This document shows positions 1 to 6,852 of a stretch of DNA of 64,000 nt, in pieces. Made by a program: the position numbers and the translations under genes. The notes under the pieces were generated by a model. The model was given only the letters and a program-made list of their open reading frames with translations, searched no databases and was not told the origin of the DNA. The stretch is from assembly GCA_036871055.1 (NCBI GenBank), contig CP141893.1, positions 3,224,001-3,288,000 of the forward strand, in the 5' to 3' direction. This DNA comes from Bisbaumannia sp015645095 (lineage in GTDB: Bacteria > Pseudomonadota > Gammaproteobacteria > Pseudomonadales > Halomonadaceae). Positions within the stretch are counted from its first letter, which is position 1. Each line of letters starts with the position of its first letter.

Positions 1-1187
1 ATCGCCGCCACCTTGTTATAGGTGAGGCGCGCCTTGGAGCGGAATACCGCCTCGTAGAAGCGGTAGCGGCTGATGGCACCGTTCTGGGAGATATTCATCT
101 CGCAGACCATCGCCAGGCGATCCACGTCCGGGTTCAGCGAGCAGAGCCCGTTGGAGAGCAGCTCCGGCAGCATCGGCACCACCTGCCCCGGGAAGTAGAC
201 CGAGTTGCCGCGGGTGATCGCCTCCTGGTCCAGGGGCGAGCCGGGGCGCACATAGTGGGAGACGTCGGCGATGGCCACGACCAGCTTCCAGCTGCCGGAC
301 TTGGTCTTCCAGGCGCAGACGGCGTCGTCGAAGTCCTTGGCGCTCTCGTCATCGATGGTCACCAGCGGCAGGTCGCGCAGGTCGATGCGGTGCGCCTTGT
401 CCTCCTCGGCCACCTCGGCGGACATGCTGGCGATCTGGTCGTGCACGTCCGGCGGGAAGTCGGCGGGAATCTCGTAGCTGCGGATGGCGATATCGATCTC
501 CATCCCGGGATCCATGCGCTCGCCGAGTACTTCCACCACCTCGCCCACCGGCTGCACCCGGGTCTCCGGCTGCTTGACGATGCGCGCCGAGACCACCTGG
601 CCATCCTGGGCGCCGCCGCAGGCGCTGTGGGGAATGATCACCTCCTGGGTGATGCGGGCATTCTCCGGGATCAACACGCCGAACTCCGGGGTGTTGGCCC
701 GGTAGACGCCGACGATGCTCTGGGTATTGCGGGAGATCACCTCGGCGATGGTGGCCTCGTCACGGCCGCGGCGGTCGCGGCCGCTGACACGCACCAGCAC
801 GTGGTCGCCATGAAAGACCCGACGCATCTGCCGCGGCGGCAGCACCAGGTCGGGCTTCTTGCCGTCGTCGCGCAGCACGAAGCCGAAGCCGTCACGATGG
901 CCCAACACCTTGCCCTTGATCAGGTCGAGCTTGTCGATCAGCGCATAGGCACCGCGGCGATTGCGCAGCACCTGGCCGTCGCGCTCCATGGCCGCCAGGC
1001 GGCGACGCACCGCCTCGATCAGGTCCTCGTCGTCGAGGCCCAGCATGCGGCTCATGTTCTCGTGGGTGATGGGTTTGCCGTAATCCTCGAGGCGGGCGAG
1101 CAGGTACTCGCGGCTGGGGGCAGGCTTGTCGTACTTGTGGGCTTCACGTTCCGCGTGGGGGTCGTCGCTGAGCGTCCAGTGGGTCAT
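1..1187 (-). CDS. rnr: Ribonuclease R (5' part; 3' end lies outside the window)
   Basis: RNase R is a processive 3'-to-5' exoribonuclease that degrades structured RNA, including mRNA decay intermediates and rRNA fragments. About 395 residues are visible, beginning MTHWTLSDD. The N-terminal part (about 20-90) looks like the winged-helix domain of RNase R, followed by cold-shock-type beta-barrel segments. The RNB catalytic core starts near residue 275 with TIDDESAKDFDDA, which carries the metal-binding aspartates, followed by VVAIADVSHYV and GNSVYFP. The gene runs off the left edge, so the S1 domain and basic tail are not seen. The start at 1187 is chosen because the upstream frame hits a stop overlapping the ATG. 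RNase II is less likely because of the N-terminal helix-turn-helix extension. Confidence 0.93.
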   Translation of the reverse strand, partial: MTHWTLSDDPHAEREAHKYDKPAPSREYLLARLEDYGKPITHENMSRMLGLDDEDLIEAVRRRLAAMERDGQVLRNRRGAYALIDKLDLIKGKVLGHRDGFGFVLRDDGKKPDLVLPPRQMRRVFHGDHVLVRVSGRDRRGRDEATIAEVISRNTQSIVGVYRANTPEFGVLIPENARITQEVIIPHSACGGAQDGQVVSARIVKQPETRVQPVGEVVEVLGERMDPGMEIDIAIRSYEIPADFPPDVHDQIASMSAEVAEEDKAHRIDLRDLPLVTIDDESAKDFDDAVCAWKTKSGSWKLVVAIADVSHYVRPGSPLDQEAITRGNSVYFPGQVVPMLPELLSNGLCSLNPDVDRLAMVCEMNISQNGAISRYRFYEAVFRSKARLTYNKVAA

Positions 1188-1261
1188 GCGTGTGGCGTCC
1201 TTGAACAAGAAATGGGCGAGAGGCACGGGCGTGAGGCGGGCAGGGTCGGTTTCATGGCCGC

Positions 1262-1290
1262 AGTATAGCCTTAGGTATCGCTCGACCCAA
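1262..1290 (-). promoter_or_regulatory. Probable sigma-70 promoter of rnr
   Basis: Read on the minus strand, TTGGGT (1290-1285) and TATACT (1267-1262) are separated by 17 bp. The -10 matches the consensus at five of six bases and the -35 at three. The predicted transcript starts near 1255, giving a leader of about 68 nt before the rnr ATG. Inferred from sequence only. Confidence 0.45.
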
Positions 1291-1331
1291 CCATTGCCGC
1301 GATTTCAGCCTCCGAATGCCGATGACGGGGC

Positions 1332-1359
1332 TTGCAAAACCCGACGGAATCGGTATTAT
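1332..1359 (+). promoter_or_regulatory. Promoter of the tRNA-Leu cluster
   Basis: TTGCAA (1332-1337) and TATTAT (1354-1359) are spaced by 16 bp. The sequence just after the -10 is GC-rich (GCTCGCC), as in growth-rate-controlled stable RNA promoters. The predicted start, near 1366, is only about five bases before the mature 5' end of the first tRNA. Confidence 0.55.
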
Positions 1360-1370
1360 GCTCGCCACTT

Positions 1371-1457
1371 GCCCAGGTGGCGGAATTGGTAGACGCGCTA
1401 GCTTCAGGTGCTAGTGTCCTTACGGACGTGGAGGTTCAAGTCCTCTCCTGGGCACCA
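1371..1457 (+). tRNA. leu tRNA: tRNA-Leu(CAG), copy 1
   Basis: An 87-nt class II tRNA with a long variable arm and an encoded CCA end. The acceptor stem is GCCCAGG/CCTGGGC. The anticodon loop TTCAGGT is closed by CTAGC/GCTAG and gives anticodon CAG, which reads CUG, the dominant Leu codon in this GC-rich genome. First of four tandem copies. Confidence 0.97.
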
Positions 1458-1537
1458 ATTCGATATCGCAAGCAAGATTCGCGGTATCTCGGGATCGCAA
1501 GTTCCCACGCTCTTTATCAGCTCGATGACTCATGTTC

Positions 1538-1624
1538 GCCCAGGTGGCGGAATTGGTAGACGCGCTAGCTTCAGGTGCTAGTGTCCTTACGGACGTGGAG
1601 GTTCAAGTCCTCTCCTGGGCACCA
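1538..1624 (+). tRNA. leu tRNA: tRNA-Leu(CAG), copy 2
   Basis: Identical in sequence to copy 1 over all 87 nt, with encoded CCA and anticodon CAG. It follows an 80-bp spacer and is followed by a 33-bp spacer, consistent with processing from one precursor. Confidence 0.97.
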
Positions 1625-1657
1625 TCGACCCAGTCTCGAACATGAGCAGCATGATGC

Positions 1658-1744
1658 GCCCAGGTGGCGGAATTGGTAGACGCGCTAGCTTCAGGTGCTA
1701 GTGTCCTTACGGACGTGGAGGTTCAAGTCCTCTCCTGGGCACCA
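1658..1744 (+). tRNA. leu tRNA: tRNA-Leu(CAG), copy 3
   Basis: Identical to copies 1 and 2, with anticodon CAG and encoded CCA. Separated from copy 4 by 41 bp. Confidence 0.97.
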
Positions 1745-1785
1745 CTTCGCATCATGACCCGAGTTGACACCGTCGAGTGACCGCT

Positions 1786-1872
1786 GCCCAGATGGCGGAA
1801 TTGGTAGACGCGCTAGCTTCAGGTGCTAGTGTCCTTACGGACGTGGAGGTTCAAGTCCTCTTCTGGGCACCA
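1786..1872 (+). tRNA. leu tRNA: tRNA-Leu(CAG), copy 4, with a compensated acceptor-stem change
   Basis: Same anticodon (CAG) and body as the other three copies, but the acceptor stem is GCCCAGA/TCTGGGC. Pair 7:66 is A-T here and G-C in the other copies. Both partners changed, so the stem stays fully paired, which indicates a functional gene rather than a decaying duplicate. Confidence 0.97.
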
Positions 1873-1924
1873 TCGACACCCCTCGCACCCCCCCCCGATA
1901 GATAGAAAACGATAGAAAGCCCGC

Positions 1925-1948
1925 ACACGCCATCGAGCGTGTTTTTTT
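1925..1948 (+). terminator. Intrinsic terminator of the tRNA-Leu cluster
   Basis: Stem ACACGC (1925-1930) and GCGTGT (1937-1942) with a six-base loop, running straight into seven consecutive T (1942-1948). It lies 53 bp after the last tRNA and ends the transcript before the convergent nuclease gene. Confidence 0.85.
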
Positions 1949-1993
1949 ATGTCTGCGATTCGCGCATGCGCCTCGCTCGACGCGCCCCCCCCC

Positions 1994-2851
1994 TCAGTCG
2001 AAACGCCCCGGCAGCCGCGCCACTTCCTCCAGCCCCCAGCCCCGGGCATGCACCCGCCCCTCCAGCCGCACGGCCTCGGCTTCCGGCAGATTGGGGAAGA
2101 AGTTCAGGCCGGTACGCGCCTCCACCTCATCGATGCTCACCAGGTAATCGTCCAGGGGCTCATCGCCGCGCACCTCCTGAGGCATGATAAAGGCCAGGGC
2201 CCGGGGCTCGGCGCCAGGCACCAGGATGATCTTGTAGAAGGCCTCCGGCACCTCCACCAGCCCCACCCGATTGAAGACGTTGTCCATGAAGCCCTCGGGG
2301 AAGACCGGCCCGGTAATCACCTGCAGGGTACCGAAGCGCGGCACGAAGTGATCGATCACCGCCGCCTCCAGGCGCTGCCAGAGGCGTCGATTGAGATCGG
2401 GCCGCTGGGGCGACATATTGCTCATCAGGAAGGTCTGGCGCTGAGCCTCCCGCCCGTGCACCACGGCGATCGCATAGTTGGGGGCCAGGTGCCCGCGATC
2501 ATAGCCGCTGCCGAAGTAGCTGTCGGCGGTGACCGGCCAGAGGGTGCGCCAGTCGCGCTGGAAATCGGGGCGCGGCGCCGCCCGGGGATCCTCCACCGCA
2601 TGCAGGGTATAGCTGACCCAGAGCGGATTGACCCGCACGTCGGACCAGCCCACCAGAAAGCCGTCGTTGCGCAGCACCCGATGCAGGCTGGTAGGCGTCA
2701 GGCTCTCCCAGGTGGGCACGCCCATCCAGCTGAGTTGGTCGCGATACTCCTGCTCTTGGGCATACCAGAGCCCGCTACTGATGGCGACGAAGACCAGCCC
2801 CACGCCCATCTGGCGCAGGCTGCGCCGCCATCGAGAGATCCTTCTGCGCAT
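1994..2851 (-). CDS. DNA/RNA non-specific endonuclease (NUC1 family), membrane-anchored or exported
   Basis: A beta-beta-alpha-metal nuclease that cleaves DNA and RNA without strong sequence preference, using Mg2+. In the 285 residues, the catalytic motif is YDRGHLAPN at 117-125, with His121 as the general base. SNMSPQ (144-149) and the N-x2-W-x3-E helix (154-162) supply the metal-binding Asn and an acidic residue. Residues 13-30 are hydrophobic after an Arg-rich start and would act as a signal anchor, so the enzyme probably works outside the cytoplasm, for example in DNA scavenging. No immunity gene is adjacent, which argues against a toxin role. It is transcribed away from the tRNA cluster and is convergent with it. 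Confidence 0.88.
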   Translation of the reverse strand: MRRRISRWRRSLRQMGVGLVFVAISSGLWYAQEQEYRDQLSWMGVPTWESLTPTSLHRVLRNDGFLVGWSDVRVNPLWVSYTLHAVEDPRAAPRPDFQRDWRTLWPVTADSYFGSGYDRGHLAPNYAIAVVHGREAQRQTFLMSNMSPQRPDLNRRLWQRLEAAVIDHFVPRFGTLQVITGPVFPEGFMDNVFNRVGLVEVPEAFYKIILVPGAEPRALAFIMPQEVRGDEPLDDYLVSIDEVEARTGLNFFPNLPEAEAVRLEGRVHARGWGLEEVARLPGRFD

Positions 2852-2922
2852 GCCCTTCCCTATCCAGCGACGGCGCCGGCCCTGATGGCCGGCGCCAAAA
2901 CACGCCCGTGCGTGATGACCGA

Positions 2923-3198
2923 CTACCAGCCCACCGAGAACATGGTCTCCAGGTCATGGCGGGAGTGAACCTGCATGGCGTTGAGGGTCTCGGTCTCGCG
3001 AATCCCCTCCACCGCATTGAGTCGCTCGGTCACCAGCTCCGCCAGGCTCTCGAAGTCCCGAGTACGGGCGATGGCCACCAGGTCGTAGCGACCGCAGGTA
3101 GAGTAGACCTCGCTGATGCCTTCCACGTCGGCCAGACGCTCGGCCACCGCCTTGACCTGGCCCTTGTCGGTATTGATCAGGATCACCGCGTTCTGCAT
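2923..3198 (-). CDS. Stand-alone Lrp/AsnC ligand-binding (RAM) domain protein
   Basis: This 91-residue protein corresponds to the C-terminal effector-binding and oligomerisation half of Lrp/AsnC regulators. The alpha-beta fold is visible in AVILINTDKG, VEGISEVYSTCGRYDLVAIA and VEGIRETETLNAM. There is no helix-turn-helix, and the frame starts at the usual position of the domain. Stand-alone RAM proteins form beta-sandwich dimers or octamers that bind amino acids and may mix with full Lrp proteins. That role is family knowledge; nothing here identifies the ligand. The gene lies 71 bp upstream of the nuclease gene on the same strand, so the two may be co-transcribed. Confidence 0.85.
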   Translation of the reverse strand: MQNAVILINTDKGQVKAVAERLADVEGISEVYSTCGRYDLVAIARTRDFESLAELVTERLNAVEGIRETETLNAMQVHSRHDLETMFSVGW

Positions 3199-3500
3199 TG
3201 CCTCTCTCCCTCGCCCCAGGATGATGATCAGTGTCGGGGCCAGTATATCAGCGTCGCCTGGCGCCCCCCAGCACCCGCGCGGCCGATTGCCGCAGCCCGG
3301 TCAGCGAGATTCGCCTCCCGGGGCCCCCTTCGACTAGGATAAGGCAGAACTCCGACGCCCCTTGGGAGTCGGAAGCCTAAGCGAGTCCACTCGCCATACC
3401 TAGAGCGGGACCACCCGCCCAACGACCGTGACCCTGCCCCGGCGGCCTCGCGCCTTACGGGCAAGCCCCAAAAAAGCTAGCAGAAAAGTAAGGAGATACC
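3199..3500. other. Intergenic region with small inverted repeats upstream of the HiPIP gene
   Basis: No gene is seen in these 302 bp between two divergent genes, so both promoters must lie here. The part before the HiPIP gene holds two inverted repeats in a row, TCCGAC/GTCGGA (3351-3356 and 3368-3373) and GCGAGT/ACTCGC (3381-3386 and 3389-3394). If transcribed they would form hairpins in the leader. A weak -10 candidate, TAGGAT, lies at 3335-3340, but no good -35 is evident. The HiPIP ribosome-binding site AAGGAG is at 3490-3495. Confidence 0.4.
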
Positions 3501-3815
3501 ATGGCTAACCAGAGTCGCCGTGACTTTATGCGTAACAGCCTGCTGGGCCTGGCCGCCCTGCCCCTGGGGGCCGGCATCCTCTCCCAGAGCGCCTTCGCCG
3601 ACACCTTGCCGCGGGTCGACCCGGAGAGCGATGAGGCCAAGAACCTCAGCTACGTGGAAGTGGCCAGCGACGCCAGCGACCATGAGCAATATGCCGAAGG
3701 CGAGCTGTGCGACAACTGCATGTTCTTCCAGGAAGGCAACGAGGGCTGCGCCCTCTTCCCGGGCAAGAGCGTCGAGCCGGGTGGCTGGTGCCAGGCCTGG
3801 GCCGCCAAGCCCTGA
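3501..3815 (+). CDS. High-potential iron-sulfur protein (HiPIP), Tat-exported
   Basis: A small periplasmic electron carrier with one [4Fe-4S] cluster cycling between the 2+ and 3+ states. In photosynthetic and some halophilic respiratory bacteria it links the bc1 complex to terminal oxidases. In the 104 residues a twin-arginine motif SRRDF (5-9) precedes a hydrophobic stretch, with a likely cleavage after AFA (33). The cluster ligands are Cys70, Cys73, Cys83 and Cys97 in the order CDNC, GC and GWC, with family-typical spacing. AAGGAG lies 5 bp before the ATG. The gene stands alone. An electron-donor role for an oxidase is inferred from the family; the cbb3 locus lies about 9 kb away. Confidence 0.93.
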   Translation: MANQSRRDFMRNSLLGLAALPLGAGILSQSAFADTLPRVDPESDEAKNLSYVEVASDASDHEQYAEGELCDNCMFFQEGNEGCALFPGKSVEPGGWCQAWAAKP

Positions 3816-3838
3816 CCCCACGACAGGGTTGACACGAA

Positions 3839-3865
3839 CGGGCCCGCGCCAATGGCGCGGGCCCG
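3839..3865. terminator. GC-rich hairpin between convergent HiPIP and spoVR-family genes
   Basis: A perfect 12-bp stem (3839-3850 with 3854-3865) with an AAT loop, located 24 bp after the HiPIP stop and 23 bp before the stop of the convergent gene. Only a weak T-rich tail follows, so it may serve both directions by structure. Confidence 0.6.
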
Positions 3866-3887
3866 CTGCTTTCGGCCTGCCCCCGGG

Positions 3888-5441
3888 TCACTCCCGCCCC
3901 TCCTCCTCGGGCAGGGGCCATTGATAACGTCGCACGATCTCCCCCTCCTCCACCGACTCCAGCTTCACCGGGAACCCCCACAGCTGGTGCAGGTGGCGAA
4001 TCACCGGGTAGACCGTCTTGGCCAGGGGCCGGCGCCGATCCTGCACATGGCGCAGGGTCAGGGAGCGGTCTCCACGAATGTCCGCCGAGTAGATCTGGAT
4101 ATTGGGCTCGCGCACCGAGAGGGCGTACTGCACCGAGAGCGCCTCACGGATGCGCTGGTAGCCACGCTCGTCGTGAATGGCCGCCACCTCCAGCATCTCC
4201 TCCTGGTCGTCATCCACCACGGTGAACAGCTTGAGGTCGCGGATCACCTTGGGCGACAGGAACTGCTGAATAAAGGACTCGTCCTTGAAGTTGCGCATGG
4301 CGAAGTGCAGGGTCTCCAGCCAGTCGCTGCCGGCCATGTCCGGGAACCACTCGCGATCCTCGGCGGTGGGCGCCTCGCAGATCCGCTTGATATCGGTGAA
4401 CATGGCGAAGCCCAGGGCATAGGGATTGATGCCGCCGTAGTAGGGGCTGTCGAAGCCGGGCTGGTTGACCACCGCGGTATGCGACTGCAGGAACTCCAGG
4501 ATCAGCCCCTCGTCCACCAACCCCTCGTCGAAGAGGCGATTCATCAGGGTATAGTGCCAGAAGGTGGCCCAGCCCTCGTTCATCACCTGGGTCTGACGCT
4601 GGGGGTAGAAGTACTGGGCCAGCTTGCGCACGATGCGCACGATCTCCCGCTGCCAGGGCGCCAGCAGCGGCGCATTCTTCTCGATGAAGTAGAGCAGGTT
4701 CTCCTGGGGCTCCGGCGGGTAGCGGCCGCCGCCATGCAGGCCCAGCGGATCCTCCTCGTCGTCGAAGGCGTCGGCCGGCGCCTCGCTCCCCGGCGACCGG
4801 GGGATGGTGCGCCACAGGGTATTGACCTGGGCCTGCAGGTACTCCTCCCGCTCCGCCTGGCGCTGCGCCTCTTCCTCGGCGGAGAGCGGCGAGGGCCGCT
4901 TGTAGCGGTCCACCCCGTAGTTCTGCAGGGCATGGCAGGCATCGAGCAACTGCTCCACCGCGGTCACGCCGTAACGCTCCTCGCACTCCGCCACGTATTT
5001 CCGGGCAAACACCAGGTAGTCGATGATCGAGCTGGCATCGGTCCAGGCACGGAACAGGTAGTTGCCCTTGAAGAAGGAGTTGTGACCATAGCAGGCGTGG
5101 GCCATGACCAGCACCTGCATCATCAGAGTATTCTCCTCCATCAGGTAGGCGATGCAGGGGTCGGAGTTGATCACCAGCTCATAGGCCAGGCCCATCTGGC
5201 CACGCCGGTAGGCCTGCTCCACGGCCAGGAACTGCTTGCCGAAAGACCAGTGGTGGTAACCCACCGGCATGCCCACGCTGGCATAGGCGTCCATCATCTG
5301 CTCGGTGGTGATGACCTCGATCTGGTTGGGGTAGGTATCCAGCCGATATTCGTCGGCCAGCCGAGCGATCTCGGCCTCGAAGGTCTCGAGGGTCTCGAAG
5401 GTCCAGTCGGAGCCGGTGGCGATGGGCTTGCGTCGCGTCAT
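3888..5441 (-). CDS. ycgB: SpoVR family protein (YcgB-like)
   Basis: A 517-residue cytoplasmic protein of the SpoVR/YcgB family, whose biochemical role is unknown. In Bacillus the homologue affects spore cortex formation; in enterobacteria it belongs to the stationary-phase regulon together with yeaG and yeaH. Conserved blocks visible here include YPNQIEVITTEQMMDAY, YHHWSFGK, INSDPCIAYLMEEN and AHACYGHNSFFKGN. The start at 5441 (MTRRKPIATG) follows a good AGGAGG-type site; a 48-residue upstream extension in the same frame overlaps yeaH and is not conserved-looking. It is the third gene of prkA-yeaH-ycgB, 20 bp after yeaH. Confidence 0.92.
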   Translation of the reverse strand: MTRRKPIATGSDWTFETLETFEAEIARLADEYRLDTYPNQIEVITTEQMMDAYASVGMPVGYHHWSFGKQFLAVEQAYRRGQMGLAYELVINSDPCIAYLMEENTLMMQVLVMAHACYGHNSFFKGNYLFRAWTDASSIIDYLVFARKYVAECEERYGVTAVEQLLDACHALQNYGVDRYKRPSPLSAEEEAQRQAEREEYLQAQVNTLWRTIPRSPGSEAPADAFDDEEDPLGLHGGGRYPPEPQENLLYFIEKNAPLLAPWQREIVRIVRKLAQYFYPQRQTQVMNEGWATFWHYTLMNRLFDEGLVDEGLILEFLQSHTAVVNQPGFDSPYYGGINPYALGFAMFTDIKRICEAPTAEDREWFPDMAGSDWLETLHFAMRNFKDESFIQQFLSPKVIRDLKLFTVVDDDQEEMLEVAAIHDERGYQRIREALSVQYALSVREPNIQIYSADIRGDRSLTLRHVQDRRRPLAKTVYPVIRHLHQLWGFPVKLESVEEGEIVRRYQWPLPEEEGRE

Positions 5442-5461
5442 GCTCTGCCTCCTGGTTCCCC

Positions 5462-6745
5462 TCAGGCCTCGGCCCGACGGCGGAACAGTTCTCGGAACAC
5501 CGGGTAGATATCGCCGCCCTCGACGATCTGGCGCATGGCGAAGCGGGCGGGAAACTCCGCCGCCACCCGCTCGTACTCCTCCCACAACGCCTGGTGGGCG
5601 TGGGGCGTGATCTCCACATAGGTGAAGTACTGCAGTCGCGGCATCAGCTTCTTCATCATCAGCTCGCGGCAGGTCACCGAGTCGTCGTCCCAGTTATCGC
5701 CGTCGGAGGCCTGGGCCACGTAGAGGTTCCACTGGGCCGGCGAGTAGCGCTTGGTGATGATCTCGTCGACCAGGGTCAGGGCGCTGGAGACGATGGTGCC
5801 GCCGGTCTCCCGGGAGTAGAAGAACTCCTCCTCGTCGACCTCCTTGGCGGCGGTATGGTGACGCACGAAGACCAGTTCGACCTTCTCGTAGTTGCGCTCG
5901 AGGAAGAGGTAGAGCAGCAGGAAGAAGCGCTTGGCGATGTCCTTGTGGGACTGGGTCATGGAGCCGGAAACGTCCATCACGCAGAACATCACCGCCTTGT
6001 TGGAGGGCTGGGGCTGGTTGACCAGGTGGTTGTAGCGCAGGTCGTAGGTATCGATAAAGGGTACCGCCTCGAGGCGCCGCTCCAGGCGCTCGATCTCCTC
6101 CTTGAGGGCCTCGATGCGCGACGGGTTGCGCAGCACCGGGTCCTTGCGCTCTTCCGCCTCCAGGGCCTCCTTGGCCTCGCGCAGGGCGCGCCGCAACGGG
6201 GCGCGCATGGCGATGCGCCGGGCCTGGGCCTCGCGCATGGAGCGCACGATATTGATCCGCGCCGGCACCCCGTCCTTGGAGATCCCGGCGCGCACCGGGC
6301 GCACCTCCTCCAGGTCCACCAGTTGCTTGCGCTCCAGGTGGGGCAGCTCCAGGCCATCGAAGACGAAGTCGAGGAACTCCTCCCGGGTCAGGCTGAAGGC
6401 GAACTCGTCCATGCCCTCGCCCTGGTTGGAGGCGCCGCCTTCGCCGGCACCGCCCCCGCCGCCACCGCCCCCCGGGCGGCGCAGACGATCCCCCTCGACG
6501 AACTCCTTGTTACCGGGAGCGACGATGCTGCGCTTGCCGCCGGGGCCGTGCTGAAAGACCGGCTCGGAGATATCCCGACTGGGAATCGAGACCTTCTCGC
6601 CGCGTTCCATGTCGGTGATCGAGCGGCGATTCACCGCCTCCTCCACCGAGCGCTTGATATGGGTACGATAGCGATCGAGGAAACGCTGCCGGTTGACCGC
6701 ACTCTTGTGCTTGGCATTGGCCCGCCGATCGATGAAATAGCTCAT
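5462..6745 (-). CDS. yeaH: UPF0229 / DUF444 family protein with a VWA-like domain
   Basis: A 427-residue member of the YeaH/YhbH family. The C-terminal half carries a von Willebrand A-like domain with a MIDAS-type DVSGSM motif near residue 258 (context FCVMDVSGSMTQS), followed by TGGTIVSSAL and SDGDNWDDDS. Near residues 85-110 is a glycine-rich linker containing a run of eight glycines. In E. coli yeaH is co-expressed with the kinase yeaG during nitrogen starvation and stationary phase; the molecular function is not established. The gene lies between prkA and ycgB in the conserved order on the minus strand. Confidence 0.92.
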   Translation of the reverse strand: MSYFIDRRANAKHKSAVNRQRFLDRYRTHIKRSVEEAVNRRSITDMERGEKVSIPSRDISEPVFQHGPGGKRSIVAPGNKEFVEGDRLRRPGGGGGGGGAGEGGASNQGEGMDEFAFSLTREEFLDFVFDGLELPHLERKQLVDLEEVRPVRAGISKDGVPARINIVRSMREAQARRIAMRAPLRRALREAKEALEAEERKDPVLRNPSRIEALKEEIERLERRLEAVPFIDTYDLRYNHLVNQPQPSNKAVMFCVMDVSGSMTQSHKDIAKRFFLLLYLFLERNYEKVELVFVRHHTAAKEVDEEEFFYSRETGGTIVSSALTLVDEIITKRYSPAQWNLYVAQASDGDNWDDDSVTCRELMMKKLMPRLQYFTYVEITPHAHQALWEEYERVAAEFPARFAMRQIVEGGDIYPVFRELFRRRAEA

Positions 6746-6810
6746 GGTGACCTCCCCTGCGCGCCTGGCACCCCCGCAGGCGTTGCGGTCGGCACCGGGC
6801 GCGGCGACTG

Positions 6811-6829
6811 CCGGGGGCGGCGCCCCCGG
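6811..6829 (-). other. Intercistronic GC hairpin between prkA and yeaH
   Basis: A symmetrical sequence (CCGGGGGCG, G, CGCCCCCGG) in the 107-bp gap between the prkA stop and the yeaH start. In RNA the outer pairs would form a strong hairpin. There is no T tract, so it could protect the upstream message end or attenuate transcription rather than fully terminate it. Confidence 0.4.
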
Positions 6830-6852
6830 ACTGGGCCTGCGGTGGCGTCAGG

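Noticed and set aside
1994..3198. Toxin-immunity pair (nuclease with the small upstream protein)
   Set aside because: The small protein is a clear Lrp-type RAM domain and the nuclease has no toxin delivery domain.
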